Shown here: one piece after another, positions 17,801-28,697 of the stretch
How the letters are laid out: each line of letters starts with the position of its first letter
Numbering within the stretch: the first letter of the stretch is position 1
DNA from: Aquabacter sp040049275
GTDB taxonomy: Bacteria > Pseudomonadota > Alphaproteobacteria > Rhizobiales > Xanthobacteraceae
Assembly (NCBI RefSeq): GCF_040049275.1
Contig: NZ_JBDZDT010000013.1
Span: forward strand, 42,412-106,411
DNA: 64,000 nucleotides
Reading direction: 5' to 3'
The notes under the pieces: model-generated
Databases searched by the model: none
Told to the model about the DNA's origin: nothing
What the model saw: only the letters and a program-made list of their open reading frames with translations
Program-made: the position numbers and the translations under genes

Positions 17801-17822
17801 ATTAACCGATCGATCGGTTAAT
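17801..17822. promoter_or_regulatory. 22-bp perfect palindrome, candidate paa operator
   Basis: ATTAACCGATCGATCGGTTAAT is identical to its reverse complement. It lies 40 bp before the paaG start codon and 218 bp before pcaF, in the divergent control region. The AACCG...CGGTT half-sites are of the kind bound by TetR-type regulators such as PaaR. No regulator gene is adjacent, so the assignment is inference. Confidence 0.6.
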
Positions 17823-18039
17823 CTTTAGCCCAAGGGGCAAGCTTGTCAACACGAGCCACAATGCTCCGCCTCACGGGAGGATGCCATGGCCGACCACTTC
17901 GATGCGCACCGGGCCTTTTGCCGCCGCGGCAAGCGCAGGCCGCGCGCGTTTCCGGCAGATTTGGCTTTCCCTGCGCCGCGCCTTCGGGCTTTCTGCGCGC
18001 CGTAAAACCATCGCCTGATCCCGATCATCGGAGACCACC

Positions 18040-19244
<1,205 letters not shown>

Positions 19245-19248
<4 letters not shown>

Positions 19249-21323
19249 TCGTGACCGCCGCCGTCGCCATTCGCCACCACGGCCCCGTCGCCGTGGTGGA
19301 GATCGCCAACCCGCCGGTCAACGCGCTCTCCCGAGCCGTCCGTGTAGGGCTCATGGAGGCCGTGGCAGCGCTTGGCGCCGACGATGGCGTGGCGGCGGTG
19401 GTGATCAGTGGCGGCGCCGGAAGATTCATTGCCGGCGCCGACATCCGCGAGATGAACTTAGCTCCGGAGGAGCCCTTCCTGCCGGATGTGGTCGCGGCCC
19501 TCGACGCGCTCGACAAGCCCGTGATTGCGGCCATTGACGGGGCGGCGCTCGGCGGGGGGCTGGAGATCGCACTCGCCTGCGACGCGCGCATCGGCTCGGG
19601 GAAGGCGCTTCTCGGCCTCACCGAGACCCGCCTCGGCATCATTCCCGGCGCCGGGGGCACCCAGCGGCTGCCGCGCGTCGTGGGTGTTGCAAAGGCCATT
19701 CCCCTTATCTGTGAGGGGCGCATCCTGAAGGCGAAGGAGGCGCTGGATCTCGGCCTGCTGGACGAGATCGTGGAAGGAGACCTCATCGCCGCCGCCGTGG
19801 CGCGCGCGCAGACGCAAGCGAAGCGCCGCGTTTCCGCGCTGCCGGTTCCCGCCGGAGACGCGGCCGAGGAAGACGCCGCCGCCACGCAGGCGCTGAAGGG
19901 TGCCAAGGGCGTGCCGGCCATCGCCGAGGCGGTCCGGGTGATCCGAGCCGCGCGTGACGGCGATTTCGCCGCGGGCATGGCCCGCGAGCGCGTCGCCTTC
20001 CTGGCCCTGCGCCAGAGCGCGGAAGCGGCGGCGCTGCGCCATCTGTTCTTCGCCGAGCGCGAGGCCGGCAAGGTGCCTGGCCTCGATGGTGCGACGCCGC
20101 GTCCGTTCGGCAAGGTGGCCGTCATCGGCGCCGGCACCATGGGCGCGGGCATCGCCGTGTCGCTATTGGATGCAGGCCTCTCAGTGACATTGGTGGAGCG
20201 GGATGCTGAGGCCGCCGAAGCGGGTCTTGCGCGCGTGCGGGGGCTCTATGAGCGGCCTGTGAAGAGCGGACGCCTCAGCGAGGCCCAGGCGGAGGAGCGC
20301 GTCTCCCGCGTCTCGCCCACCGCCGATTGGCAGAGGCTGGCGGATGCGGACCTCGTGATCGAGGCGGCGTTCGAGGACATGGCGGTGAAGGCCGACATCT
20401 TCCAGCGCCTCGACGCGATCGCGCGGCCCGGCGCCGTGCTCGCCAGCAACACCTCCTATCTCGACCTCGACGCCATCGCGGCGATGACATCCCGCCCGCA
20501 GGATGTAGTGGGCCTGCACTTCTTCGCCCCCGCCAATGTGATGCGGCTCTTGGAAATCGTGCGCGCGGAAAAAACCGCGCCGGACGTGCTCGCCACCGCC
20601 TTGGTGCTGGCGAAGAAGATCGGCAAGCAGCCGGTGGTAGCAGGCAATTGCGACGGCTTCATCGGCAACCGCATCTATGCGGTCTACCGTCGCCATGCGG
20701 AATATCTGGTGGAGGACGGCGCGGCGCCGGAGGAGGTGGACGCGGCGCTGGAAGCCTATGGTTTCGCCATGGGTATCTTCGCGGTCTCCGACATGTCCGG
20801 CCTCGACATCGCCTTCGCCATGAGGAAGCGCCGGGCCGCCACGCGCGATCCCAGCGAGCGCTACGTCTCCATCGCGGACGTGCTGTGCGAGACCGGTCGG
20901 CTCGGCCGGAAGACCGGGGCAGGCTGGTATGCCTATGACACGGCGGGCAAGAAATCCGTCGATCCCAGGACCGGCGAGATCATCGCCGCCGCCCGGGCGG
21001 AGAAGAGCATTTCCCCTCGCGCCTTCGCCGCGGAAGACATCCAGCGCCGCCTCGTCAGCGTCATGGCGAACGAGGGCGCGAAGGAGCTGGAGGAGGGCAT
21101 CGCGCTGCGCGCCTCCGACATCGACCTTGCCTTCGTCAATGGCTACGGCTTCCCGCGCCTGAAGGGCGGCCCCATGTTCGCCGCCGATCAGATGGGCCTG
21201 CCCGAGGTGCTGCGCGAGGTGGAAGCCGCTCATGCCGCGGGCGGGGCCGGCTCAGAGGCGTCCGCACTGCTGAAAGACCTCGCCCGCACCGGCGGCAGCT
21301 TCGCGCAGTGGCGCAAGACCTGA
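19245..21323 (+). CDS. bifunctional enoyl-CoA hydratase / 3-hydroxyacyl-CoA dehydrogenase (FadJ-like)
   Basis: This 692 aa two-domain protein carries out the hydration and oxidation steps of beta-oxidation. Residues about 1-190 form a crotonase domain (N-P-P-V-N-A-L-S, A-L-G-G-G-L-E-I-A-L-A, and the catalytic Glu region T-E-T-R-L-G-I-I-P-G-A-G-G). Residues about 285-690 form the NAD-binding and C-terminal domains of hydroxyacyl-CoA dehydrogenase, beginning V-A-V-I-G-A-G-T-M-G-A-G-I. The GTG at 19245 overlaps the thiolase stop; GTG at 19251 is the alternative. Upstream codons in frame belong to the thiolase gene read out of frame. By position it should replace separate PaaF and PaaH in phenylacetate degradation. 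Confidence 0.92.
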
Positions 21324-21335
21324 CAGGGACCACCA

Positions 21336-23375
21336 ATGACACGCACCCTCGAAAGCTACGCCCTCGACGGCTGGTTCGCTCCCACCTCCGGCCTTGTGGA
21401 CATTCCGAGCGCCATCGACGGGCGGGTGGTCGCGCGCGCCTCTACGAAGGGGCTGGATTTCGGCGCCATGGTGCGCCACGCCCGTGAAATGGGCGGCCCT
21501 GCGCTGCGCGCGCTCACCTTCCACGAGCGGGCCGACATGCTGCGGGCGCTCGCGAAGCATCTCGGCGAGCACAAGGAGCAGCTTTACGCGCTCTCCACCG
21601 ACACGGGCGCGACGAAGCGGGACAATTTCTTCGACATCGACGGCGGCATCGGCACGCTGTTCGCCTATGCCTCGCGCGGGCGGAGGGAACTGCCCAGCGA
21701 GCGCTTCGTGGTGGAGGGTGCGCCCGAGGGCCTGTCCAAGGGCGGGACCTTCGTGGGGGCACACATCCTCACCCCGCTCCAGGGCGTCGCGGTCCATATC
21801 AACGCCTTCAACTTCCCCTGCTGGGGCATGCTGGAGAAGCTGGCGCCGGCTATCCTCGCGGGCGTGCCTGTCATCACCAAGCCCGCCACCGCCACCTCCT
21901 ATGTGGCCGAGGCCGTGGTGCGGCTGATCGTGGAGGCCGGCATCCTGCCCAAGGGGGCGGTGCAGCTCGTGTGCGGCTCGGTGGGCGACCTGCTCGACCA
22001 TCTCACCGGTCAGGATGTGCTCTCCTTCACCGGCTCTGCCTCCACCTCGCAGGCGCTGCGCGATCATCCCGCCGTCTCGCGCAATGCGGTGCGCTTCATC
22101 GCCGAGCGGGATTCGCTGAACGCCGCCGTGCTCGGCCCGGATGCCAGGGAAGGCACGCCGGAATTCGACCTCTTCGTGAAGGAGGTGGTGCGCGAGATGA
22201 CCGTGAAGGCGGGCCAGAAATGCACCGCCATCCGCCGCATCTTCGTGCCCCGCGTGCTGGAGGATGCGGTGGGCAAGGCCCTGGAGGCGCAGCTTTCCGC
22301 CATCGTCGTGGGCGATCCGCGCCGCGAGGAGGTGCGCATGGGCCCGCTCGCCAGCCTCGCCCAACGTGACAGCGTGCGCGAGGCCGTAGAGGAGATCGCG
22401 CAGGAGGCCGAGATCGCCTTTGGCGATCCCGCAACGGTCGCGCCGGTGGGCGGGGATGCGGAGGCGGGCGCCTTCATGGCCCCGATCCTGCTGCGGTGTC
22501 CCAATCCGCGCACCGCGAGCGCGCCCCACCTGACCGAGGCGTTCGGCCCGGTGGCGACCCTCATGGCCTATGACGGGCTTGCCGAGGCGGTGGCGCTGGT
22601 GGCGAAGGGCGAGGGCAGCCTCGTGGCCTCGGTCTTCACCTACGACCCTGACGTGGCCGAGCAGCTCGTGTTCGGCATCGCCGCCTATAATGGCCGCGTG
22701 CTGGTGATCGACCGCGATTGCGCGAAGGAATCCACAGGCCACGGCTCACCGCTTCCCGGCCTCGTCCATGGCGGCCCCGGCCGGGCCGGCGGCGGGGAGG
22801 AGATGGGCGGCCTGCGCGGCGTATTCCATTACATGCAGCGCACCGCGCTCCAGGGCTCGCCGGGCCGGCTTGCGGCGCTCACCAAGAGCTGGATCAAGGG
22901 CGCGCCTTCGCCCGCGCCGTCCCAGCACCCGTTCAAGCTGGATTATGACGCGATCCGCGTGGGGGACACGGTGGAGACGCCGTCGCGGGCGATCACCCTT
23001 GGCGATATCGAGCATTTCGCGGACTTCACCGGCGACAAATTCTACGCCCACATGGATGAGGAGGCCGCCAAGGCCAACCCCTTCTTCCCGGGGCGCGTGG
23101 CCCACGGCTACCTCATCCTCTCCTTTGCCGCCGGCCTGTTCGTGGACCCGGCGCCGGGGCCGCTCCTGGCCAATTACGGCCTCGACAATCTGCGCTTCCT
23201 CAAACCGGTCTCGCCGGGCGACGAGATCAAGGTGCGCCTCACGGTGAAGCAGAAGCAGGCGGCCCGGAAGCCGGAATATGGCGAGGTGCGCTGGGACGCT
23301 GAGGTGTTCAACCAGGACGGCGACACGGTGGCACGCTACGAGCTTCTCACCATGAGCGCGCGCAAGGCGGCGTGA
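21336..23375 (+). CDS. paaZ: phenylacetic acid degradation bifunctional protein PaaZ
   Basis: PaaZ opens the oxepin-CoA ring and oxidises the resulting aldehyde. The length is 679 aa, as usual. Residues 1 to about 520 form the aldehyde dehydrogenase domain with Glu257 and nucleophile Cys296 in K-A-G-Q-K-C-T-A-I-R. Residues about 530-679 form the MaoC-like hotdog hydrolase domain with F-T-G-D-K-F-Y-A-H, where Asp567 and His572 match the Asp/His pair of E. coli PaaZ. It follows the FadJ-like gene by 12 bp. The gene is intact. A family A repeat lies just downstream. Confidence 0.96.
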   Translation: MTRTLESYALDGWFAPTSGLVDIPSAIDGRVVARASTKGLDFGAMVRHAREMGGPALRALTFHERADMLRALAKHLGEHKEQLYALSTDTGATKRDNFFDIDGGIGTLFAYASRGRRELPSERFVVEGAPEGLSKGGTFVGAHILTPLQGVAVHINAFNFPCWGMLEKLAPAILAGVPVITKPATATSYVAEAVVRLIVEAGILPKGAVQLVCGSVGDLLDHLTGQDVLSFTGSASTSQALRDHPAVSRNAVRFIAERDSLNAAVLGPDAREGTPEFDLFVKEVVREMTVKAGQKCTAIRRIFVPRVLEDAVGKALEAQLSAIVVGDPRREEVRMGPLASLAQRDSVREAVEEIAQEAEIAFGDPATVAPVGGDAEAGAFMAPILLRCPNPRTASAPHLTEAFGPVATLMAYDGLAEAVALVAKGEGSLVASVFTYDPDVAEQLVFGIAAYNGRVLVIDRDCAKESTGHGSPLPGLVHGGPGRAGGGEEMGGLRGVFHYMQRTALQGSPGRLAALTKSWIKGAPSPAPSQHPFKLDYDAIRVGDTVETPSRAITLGDIEHFADFTGDKFYAHMDEEAAKANPFFPGRVAHGYLILSFAAGLFVDPAPGPLLANYGLDNLRFLKPVSPGDEIKVRLTVKQKQAARKPEYGEVRWDAEVFNQDGDTVARYELLTMSARKAA

Positions 23376-23391
23376 GCCGCGCTTGATGCGT

Positions 23392-23469
23392 GTCATCCCC
23401 GGGCTTGACCGGGGATCTTGCGCCGGTATGCAGAAGGCAGGAGATCCCCGGGTCAAGCCCGGGGATGAC
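23392..23469. repeat. double-hairpin intergenic repeat, family A (short form)
   Basis: GTCATCCCCGGGC and GATCCCCGGGTC-type arms make two hairpins within 78 bp, with a shorter spacer than other copies. It lies between the convergent paaZ and TFPASD-repeat genes. Confidence 0.75.
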
Positions 23470-23483
23470 GAAGGTGGGGGTGT

Positions 23484-23747
23484 TCAGCCGTCCTTCCCGC
23501 GCTTCCTCAGCGCGGTGGGCGTGTCGCTGGCGGGGAAGGTCTCTTTCAGTTCCTCGTCCAGCTCATCGGAGGCGGCGCGGGCCGCGGCGTCGGCATCCTT
23601 CTCGTGCGCCACTTCCGCCCCGGTGAAGCTGGAGGGGTTGGTGAGGGCCGGCGGGTCGCTGGCGGGGAAGGTCTCTTCCAGCGCCTCGTCCAGCTTCGCG
23701 TCTTCCTGCGATTTGGTCGGCTTCTTCACATGTGCGCCGTTGGTCAT
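23484..23747 (-). CDS. small acidic protein with two TFPASD repeats
   Basis: This 87 aa hydrophilic, acidic protein contains two copies of an 18-19 residue motif. Residues 18-35 read K-L-D-E-A-L-E-E-T-F-P-A-S-D-P-P-A-L and residues 62-80 repeat it with small changes. The motif is known from small proteins of unknown function across Proteobacteria, which usually carry one copy. The DNA is also directly repeated (23524-23563 and 23656-23695, the first 22 nt identical), so the second copy arose by internal duplication. There is no signal peptide or membrane segment. Function is unknown. Confidence 0.8.
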   Translation of the reverse strand: MTNGAHVKKPTKSQEDAKLDEALEETFPASDPPALTNPSSFTGAEVAHEKDADAAARAASDELDEELKETFPASDTPTALRKRGKDG

Positions 23748-23811
23748 GTCAGCCTCTCATGGCGGAGGGGTCGGCGGATGCGGCCTGCCTCCGGTGCCCC
23801 TACAGCAACGC

Positions 23812-26616
23812 TCACAGCGCTGATTTGGTTTCTCCCGTGCCCGAGAGCAAGGCCGCCACCGGGAAATCCCGCAGAAGCGCGCCGAGATCCAAACGCCCGC
23901 CGCCGGGCGCCATGATGCGCCCCGTGAGCAGGTCCGTGAAGCTTTCCGCAAAACCGTCCGGCACGAGGATGGACGTGTCCTCCCACGCCGCCTGCGGCAC
24001 GAGCGGCAGCTCAGCTTCAGGCCCGAGCGCCGCCGCGCAGAGGCGCGGCACGACGACGAGCAGCGCCGTCTCCTCCTGCCGGCGCAGGAAGGCGAGCGCC
24101 CGGCCGGCGGCGGGGCCCTCCAGGGCCAGGGGCTCATAGGTGCCCGCCGCGAACACAGCGGGATGGTCGGCCCGCGCCCGGAGCAGGCGGGTGATAAGGG
24201 CCTGCTTGACGCGCCCGTCCCGCCACCGCGCCAGCAGAGCGGCGGGGGCATCGCCGGCGTCCAGGGCTGCCGCACGGGCAGGATAGTCCACCGGGCGGCG
24301 GTTGTCGGGATCGACCAGGCTGAAGTCCCAGAATTCGGTGCCCTGATAGAGGTCGGGCATCCCCGGCACAGTATATTTCAGCATGGTCTGGGCGAGGCTG
24401 TTGAGCGCTCCCGCCGGGGCGAGGCGCATGGCGAAGGCGGCGAGGCTCCGGCGCAGGCCGGTGCCGGCGTCCTCCGTCATGATCGCCGAGAGGAAGCGCC
24501 CGCACGCCTCCTCATAGGCGGTGTCGGGGAAGATCCAGTTGGTGCGGCCCTTGCCTTCGCGCAGGGCTTTCAGCTGCCAGCCTGCGACCCGCTCGGCATA
24601 GTCCGCCAAGCCGTCCACGTCCTCGGGCGAAAGGTTCAGAGGCCACGCGCCGATGAGCGTCTGGTAAAGCATCACCTCGTCCGCCGGTGCGGGCGCGATT
24701 CCGCTTTCAAGCTCGGTGCGCAGTGGCGCGGCCAGCGCCATGAGCCGCTCCAGCTCCAGCGACCATTCGCGGGGGATCTCGCTCAGCACCGCAAGGCGCA
24801 TGCGGGCGTCCTCGCCGCGCTTGTGGTCGTGGGTGGCGGTGGCGAGCATGGCGCTGGGCAGGCGCGCGAGGCGGGCCGCGTTGGCGGCATGGAAGTCTGC
24901 CGGCGACAAGCCCATCTGCGCCGGGTCCGAGCCCACCTCGTTGCGGGAGAGCAGCCGGCCATAGCGGTAGAACAGCGTGTCCTCCACGGACTTCGCAGCG
25001 ATGGGGGAGGTGAGCTGCTGGAACTTGGCGATGGCGTGGGCCCGCGTTCCCGCCTCCAATATGTCACCGAGCCCGCTCGGCGCGTCGCCGCCCAGCCAGC
25101 CGTCGATGAGGTCCAGCACGGGATGGTCGATGGGCGACAGGCGCTTTCGCGCCTGGATGATGGCCTCCGACACATAGGTCCAGTCCTGGTCCGAGCGGCC
25201 GGAGGCGTCCGCATAGGTGCGGTAGACGGGGAAGGCCACCACCAGCTCGTTCAACGCCCGGCGGATGGCGGCGAGCGTAATGTCTCGCGTGTCGAGGTCG
25301 CCGCGCGCCACGCGGTGGAGCGCGCGGGTCGCGGCCTGCATCTCCGCGCCGAAGCCGTCGCGCAGCACCTGGCGCCGCGCCGCCTCCGTCTGCCCGGCAT
25401 AGGTCGAGGCATCGCCGGTGGCCTGCCCCCAGACTTGGTCGAGGGCTTCGTCCGCGCCGCCGTCATGGAGCAGGGCCGAGACCTCGTCCATGAAGTCGTA
25501 GCCGGTGGTGCCCTCCACCTGCCACGTGTCCGGGAGGCGTTCTCCCCGGTGCAGGATTTTCTCCACCACCACATAGCCGCCGGGCGGCGCATCCCCCGGC
25601 CGGCGGGCATCGAGCTGCTCCAGGCGCCTGCGAAGCCGCCGGCAATAGGCGCCGGGGTCGGAGATGCCGTCCACATGGTCCACCCGGAAGCCATCCACCA
25701 GTGCGTCGGCATAAAGGCGGAAGACCAGGGCATGGGCCTGCTCGAACACCTCCTGCCGTTCCACCTGCACGCCGGCAAGGTCGGTGATGTCGAAGAAGCG
25801 CCGCCAATTGAGATCGTCATTCGCCGTCCGCCACCAGGCGAGGCGGAAATTCTGCCGCTCCAGCAGCGCGTGCAGGCGGCGGCAGGCGTCCCTGTCCTTC
25901 GCATCGTGGGCGGCGAGGACGGGGGCGAGGAGGTCCGCGCCGGCATTGGAGACCAGGATGGCGAGCTGCTCCTTCAGCCGCATCGCCTCGGCCTTGCCCG
26001 TGCGATCCTGCGGCACCTCGGCGAAGGCGGTGCGCAGCTCTTTCAGCTCGGGCACGTCCGCCCCGGCGAGCACATCGCCATAATGCAGCGGGCAGATGGG
26101 GAAGACGTGATCGTAATGGCGCGCCTGGAACTCGCCGCGTGCCGCGTCATAGGCGAGGGTGATGGTGCCCTCGCGCAACGCCTCGCCATAGGGCGCGCCC
26201 AGGAAGGGCACCAGCACTTTGCCTTCGAGCGCCGCGTCGGCCGGTGTCCAGTTGATGTCGAACACGTCGGCATAGGCGCTGTCGCGGCCCCATTCGAGCA
26301 CGTCGAGCCATACCCGGTTGTCGGCGCCGCCGACGCCCATATGGTTGGGCACGATATCGAGGATCAGCCCCATGCCCCGCTCGCGCAGGGCGGCCACCAG
26401 CCGGCCGAGCGCCGCCTCGCCGCCCACTTCCGGATCGAGCGTGCCGTGGTCCACCGTGTCATAGCCGTGGCGGGAGCCGCGCCGGGAGGTCAAAAGCGGG
26501 GAGGCATAGATGTGGCTGATGCCGAGGTTCGCGAAATAGTCGAGGAGGGGGATGGCGGCATCCAGCGGGAAGTCCTCATGGAACTGCAGGCGCACGGTGG
26601 CGCGGGGCGCCCTCAT
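23812..26616 (-). CDS. treY: malto-oligosyltrehalose synthase TreY
   Basis: TreY is a GH13 enzyme that converts the reducing end of a maltodextrin to a trehalosyl unit, the first step of the TreYZ pathway. It is 934 aa, normal for the family. The N-terminus T-V-R-L-Q-F-H-E-D-F is typical. Candidate catalytic residues are the Asp in D-G-F-R-V-D-H-V-D-G, the Glu in V-V-V-E-K-I-L and the Asp in A-T-H-D-H-K-R-G-E-D. Its start overlaps the malQ stop by 4 nt. It is the last gene of the minus-strand run treS-glgB-glgX-malQ-treY. Its partner treZ lies 16 kb away on the other strand. Confidence 0.97.
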   Translation of the reverse strand: MRAPRATVRLQFHEDFPLDAAIPLLDYFANLGISHIYASPLLTSRRGSRHGYDTVDHGTLDPEVGGEAALGRLVAALRERGMGLILDIVPNHMGVGGADNRVWLDVLEWGRDSAYADVFDINWTPADAALEGKVLVPFLGAPYGEALREGTITLAYDAARGEFQARHYDHVFPICPLHYGDVLAGADVPELKELRTAFAEVPQDRTGKAEAMRLKEQLAILVSNAGADLLAPVLAAHDAKDRDACRRLHALLERQNFRLAWWRTANDDLNWRRFFDITDLAGVQVERQEVFEQAHALVFRLYADALVDGFRVDHVDGISDPGAYCRRLRRRLEQLDARRPGDAPPGGYVVVEKILHRGERLPDTWQVEGTTGYDFMDEVSALLHDGGADEALDQVWGQATGDASTYAGQTEAARRQVLRDGFGAEMQAATRALHRVARGDLDTRDITLAAIRRALNELVVAFPVYRTYADASGRSDQDWTYVSEAIIQARKRLSPIDHPVLDLIDGWLGGDAPSGLGDILEAGTRAHAIAKFQQLTSPIAAKSVEDTLFYRYGRLLSRNEVGSDPAQMGLSPADFHAANAARLARLPSAMLATATHDHKRGEDARMRLAVLSEIPREWSLELERLMALAAPLRTELESGIAPAPADEVMLYQTLIGAWPLNLSPEDVDGLADYAERVAGWQLKALREGKGRTNWIFPDTAYEEACGRFLSAIMTEDAGTGLRRSLAAFAMRLAPAGALNSLAQTMLKYTVPGMPDLYQGTEFWDFSLVDPDNRRPVDYPARAAALDAGDAPAALLARWRDGRVKQALITRLLRARADHPAVFAAGTYEPLALEGPAAGRALAFLRRQEETALLVVVPRLCAAALGPEAELPLVPQAAWEDTSILVPDGFAESFTDLLTGRIMAPGGGRLDLGALLRDFPVAALLSGTGETKSAL

Positions 26617-28688
26617 GCCCCTTTCCGCGCGCGGTCGAGCAAAGAGAGCCGCTGGTGGACGGCGGCATTGTCGAGCATGTCGGCGGCCTGCGGGGCGAGC
26701 CGGCGGCGCCAGTTGGGGTGCTCGTCCACGGTGCCGGGAAGGTTCGGCTGCTCCTCAAGGGCGAGTGCGTCGTCCACCGGGATGACCACCAAAGGCGCGG
26801 GTGTGCGGCCGATGAAGGAGAGCGCCGCTTCCACCACTGTCTCGGGTTCTTCGGGTGGCGCGTTGGGGTCGGTGCCCTCGGGGGCGATGGCCTGCCAGAT
26901 GGCATGGCGGTCGCGGCTGCGGGCCTCGCGCTCGCTCGCCTCCGTCTGGCCCTCGCCGACGATGCCCAGCGGCACGCGCCAGTCGATGTCGCGGCCCTTC
27001 CACCAGCCGGCGACGGTGGGCAGGTCATGGGTGCCGGTGACCGCGATGGCATCGCGGGAATAGTGGTCCGCGCGGGTGAACCAGTCGCCGTGCCGCTCGA
27101 ACCACAGCACTTTCATGCCGAGGATGCCGCGCGCCGAGAGCTTTTCCCGGAACCCCTCCGGCACGGTGCCGAGATCCTCGCCGATGACGATGGCGCGGCG
27201 GCGGTGGGATTCCAGCGCCACGAGGCGGGCGAGATCGTCGAAGGGATAGGCGAGATAGGCGCCCTGGGTGGCGGAAAACCCCTCGGGCACCAGCCAGAGC
27301 CGCATGAGCCCCATGATGTGGTCGATGCGCACGCCGCCCGCATGGGCCATCACCGCGCCGAGCATGTCACGGAATGCGCCGAAGCCGGAATGCACCAGCG
27401 CGCGCGGGGAGAAGGCCGAGAGCCCCCAGCTCTGGCCGAGGCCGTTCAGAAGGTCCGGCGGCGCGCCCACGGAGAGGCCGATCAGCATGTCCGACTGGCG
27501 GCTCCAGGCCTGGCTGCCGCCGCCGTCGGTGCCCACCGCGAGGTCGCTAATGAGGCCGAGGGGCATGCCGGCGGAGCGCGCCGCATCCTGCGCCTGGGCG
27601 AGGCTGCGGTCGGCGAGCCATTGCAGGAAGACGTGGAAGCCCACCTCGTCCGCATGCTGCCGGGCGAAGGCGGAGACTGCATGGCTGCGGGGGTCGGCAA
27701 GGCCGTCGCCCCAGGTGCGCCAGTTCCATGTGTCGGGATCGGCTTGGAGCTGCGCCGCGTGGATCGCCTCGAAGCGGGCGTGATCTTCCAGCGCCTGCCC
27801 GCCGGCGGCGCGGAACGCCTCGAACGCCGCCATCAGCTCCGGCATGTGCGGCAGCGTCTCCTCATAGAGGCGGCGCATGATGGCAAGCTTGATGGGGCCG
27901 GCGGCCGGCCAGTCCACCATGCGTGCCCGCTCAAGGCGCGCGATCTCGGAGCCGAAGCCCAAGGCTGCGATGGCCGCGTCCACCGCATGCCCGCCGAGCA
28001 CCACATGGGGGTCCGCATGGAGCGGATTCAGGAACTGCCGGCTGGACGGCGCATAGGGGCTGAAATGGTGGGCGTCCGCCGAGAAGCCGGCATGGACGGG
28101 GCTCAGCACCAGCGCCGAAGCGCCTTCGTTCGCGGCCTTCACAGCAAGCTGGGAGAGGCCGGAAAAATCGCCGATGCCGCAATCCCCGTCCCGCCGCAGC
28201 CCATAGATCTGCACCGCCAGCGCCCACAGGCGGGCCTGTTCGCCGTGCGCCGCGTCCGCAACGCCGAAGCAGCGTTGCGGGGCGACCGCCAGCACGGTCC
28301 GAAAGCCGCCGGCCTCCAGCGTGTGGTAGCCGGGCGTGTCGAAGGCGGGGAGCGGCAGGACGCCATCCTCCATCTCCGCTTCCCCTTCCACCACGCCGCC
28401 GCCATCCAGCGTCACGTGGTAGCGCACCCGGCCGCTCGCGCCCGGCACATGCAGGCGGACGTGGGCGCCCGCATCCGCCGTCACCAGCGGTGGGAGATCG
28501 GAAAACCGCTCCGCCTCGGCGCGGGCGATGCTGTCTGCGAGGTCCGCTCCGGTGGCCGCCGGAAGCTCAAGGGCACCGAGGATGGCGCGCAGCGAGTCCG
28601 TCGGCACGGTCTGCGGCCGGCCGAACGCGTCGTGCCAGTGGGGTGAAATGCCGGCGAGGCGGGCGAGATGCAGCAGCGCGTCGTCCAT
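26613..28688 (-). CDS. malQ: 4-alpha-glucanotransferase MalQ (GH77)
   Basis: MalQ transfers maltodextrin segments between glucans, releasing glucose and making longer chains. The 691 aa length matches proteobacterial MalQ, which has N-terminal extra domains (about residues 1-140). Catalytic candidates are Asp in G-V-R-I-D-H-I-M-G, Glu in V-I-G-E-D-L-G-T-V-P and Asp in T-G-T-H-D-L-P-T. It sits 9 bp after glgX and overlaps treY by 4 nt, which indicates one transcript. It probably supplies chains of suitable length to TreY. Confidence 0.96.
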   Translation of the reverse strand: MDDALLHLARLAGISPHWHDAFGRPQTVPTDSLRAILGALELPAATGADLADSIARAEAERFSDLPPLVTADAGAHVRLHVPGASGRVRYHVTLDGGGVVEGEAEMEDGVLPLPAFDTPGYHTLEAGGFRTVLAVAPQRCFGVADAAHGEQARLWALAVQIYGLRRDGDCGIGDFSGLSQLAVKAANEGASALVLSPVHAGFSADAHHFSPYAPSSRQFLNPLHADPHVVLGGHAVDAAIAALGFGSEIARLERARMVDWPAAGPIKLAIMRRLYEETLPHMPELMAAFEAFRAAGGQALEDHARFEAIHAAQLQADPDTWNWRTWGDGLADPRSHAVSAFARQHADEVGFHVFLQWLADRSLAQAQDAARSAGMPLGLISDLAVGTDGGGSQAWSRQSDMLIGLSVGAPPDLLNGLGQSWGLSAFSPRALVHSGFGAFRDMLGAVMAHAGGVRIDHIMGLMRLWLVPEGFSATQGAYLAYPFDDLARLVALESHRRRAIVIGEDLGTVPEGFREKLSARGILGMKVLWFERHGDWFTRADHYSRDAIAVTGTHDLPTVAGWWKGRDIDWRVPLGIVGEGQTEASEREARSRDRHAIWQAIAPEGTDPNAPPEEPETVVEAALSFIGRTPAPLVVIPVDDALALEEQPNLPGTVDEHPNWRRRLAPQAADMLDNAAVHQRLSLLDRARKGA

Positions 28689-28697
28689 GCGGGAGGC

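Noticed and set aside
24163..27063. Very long open frame (966 codons) on the plus strand across treY and malQ
   Set aside because: It is antisense to two certain enzymes; in high-GC DNA the opposite frame of real genes stays open. The translation is Gly/His/Val/Arg-rich with no domain.
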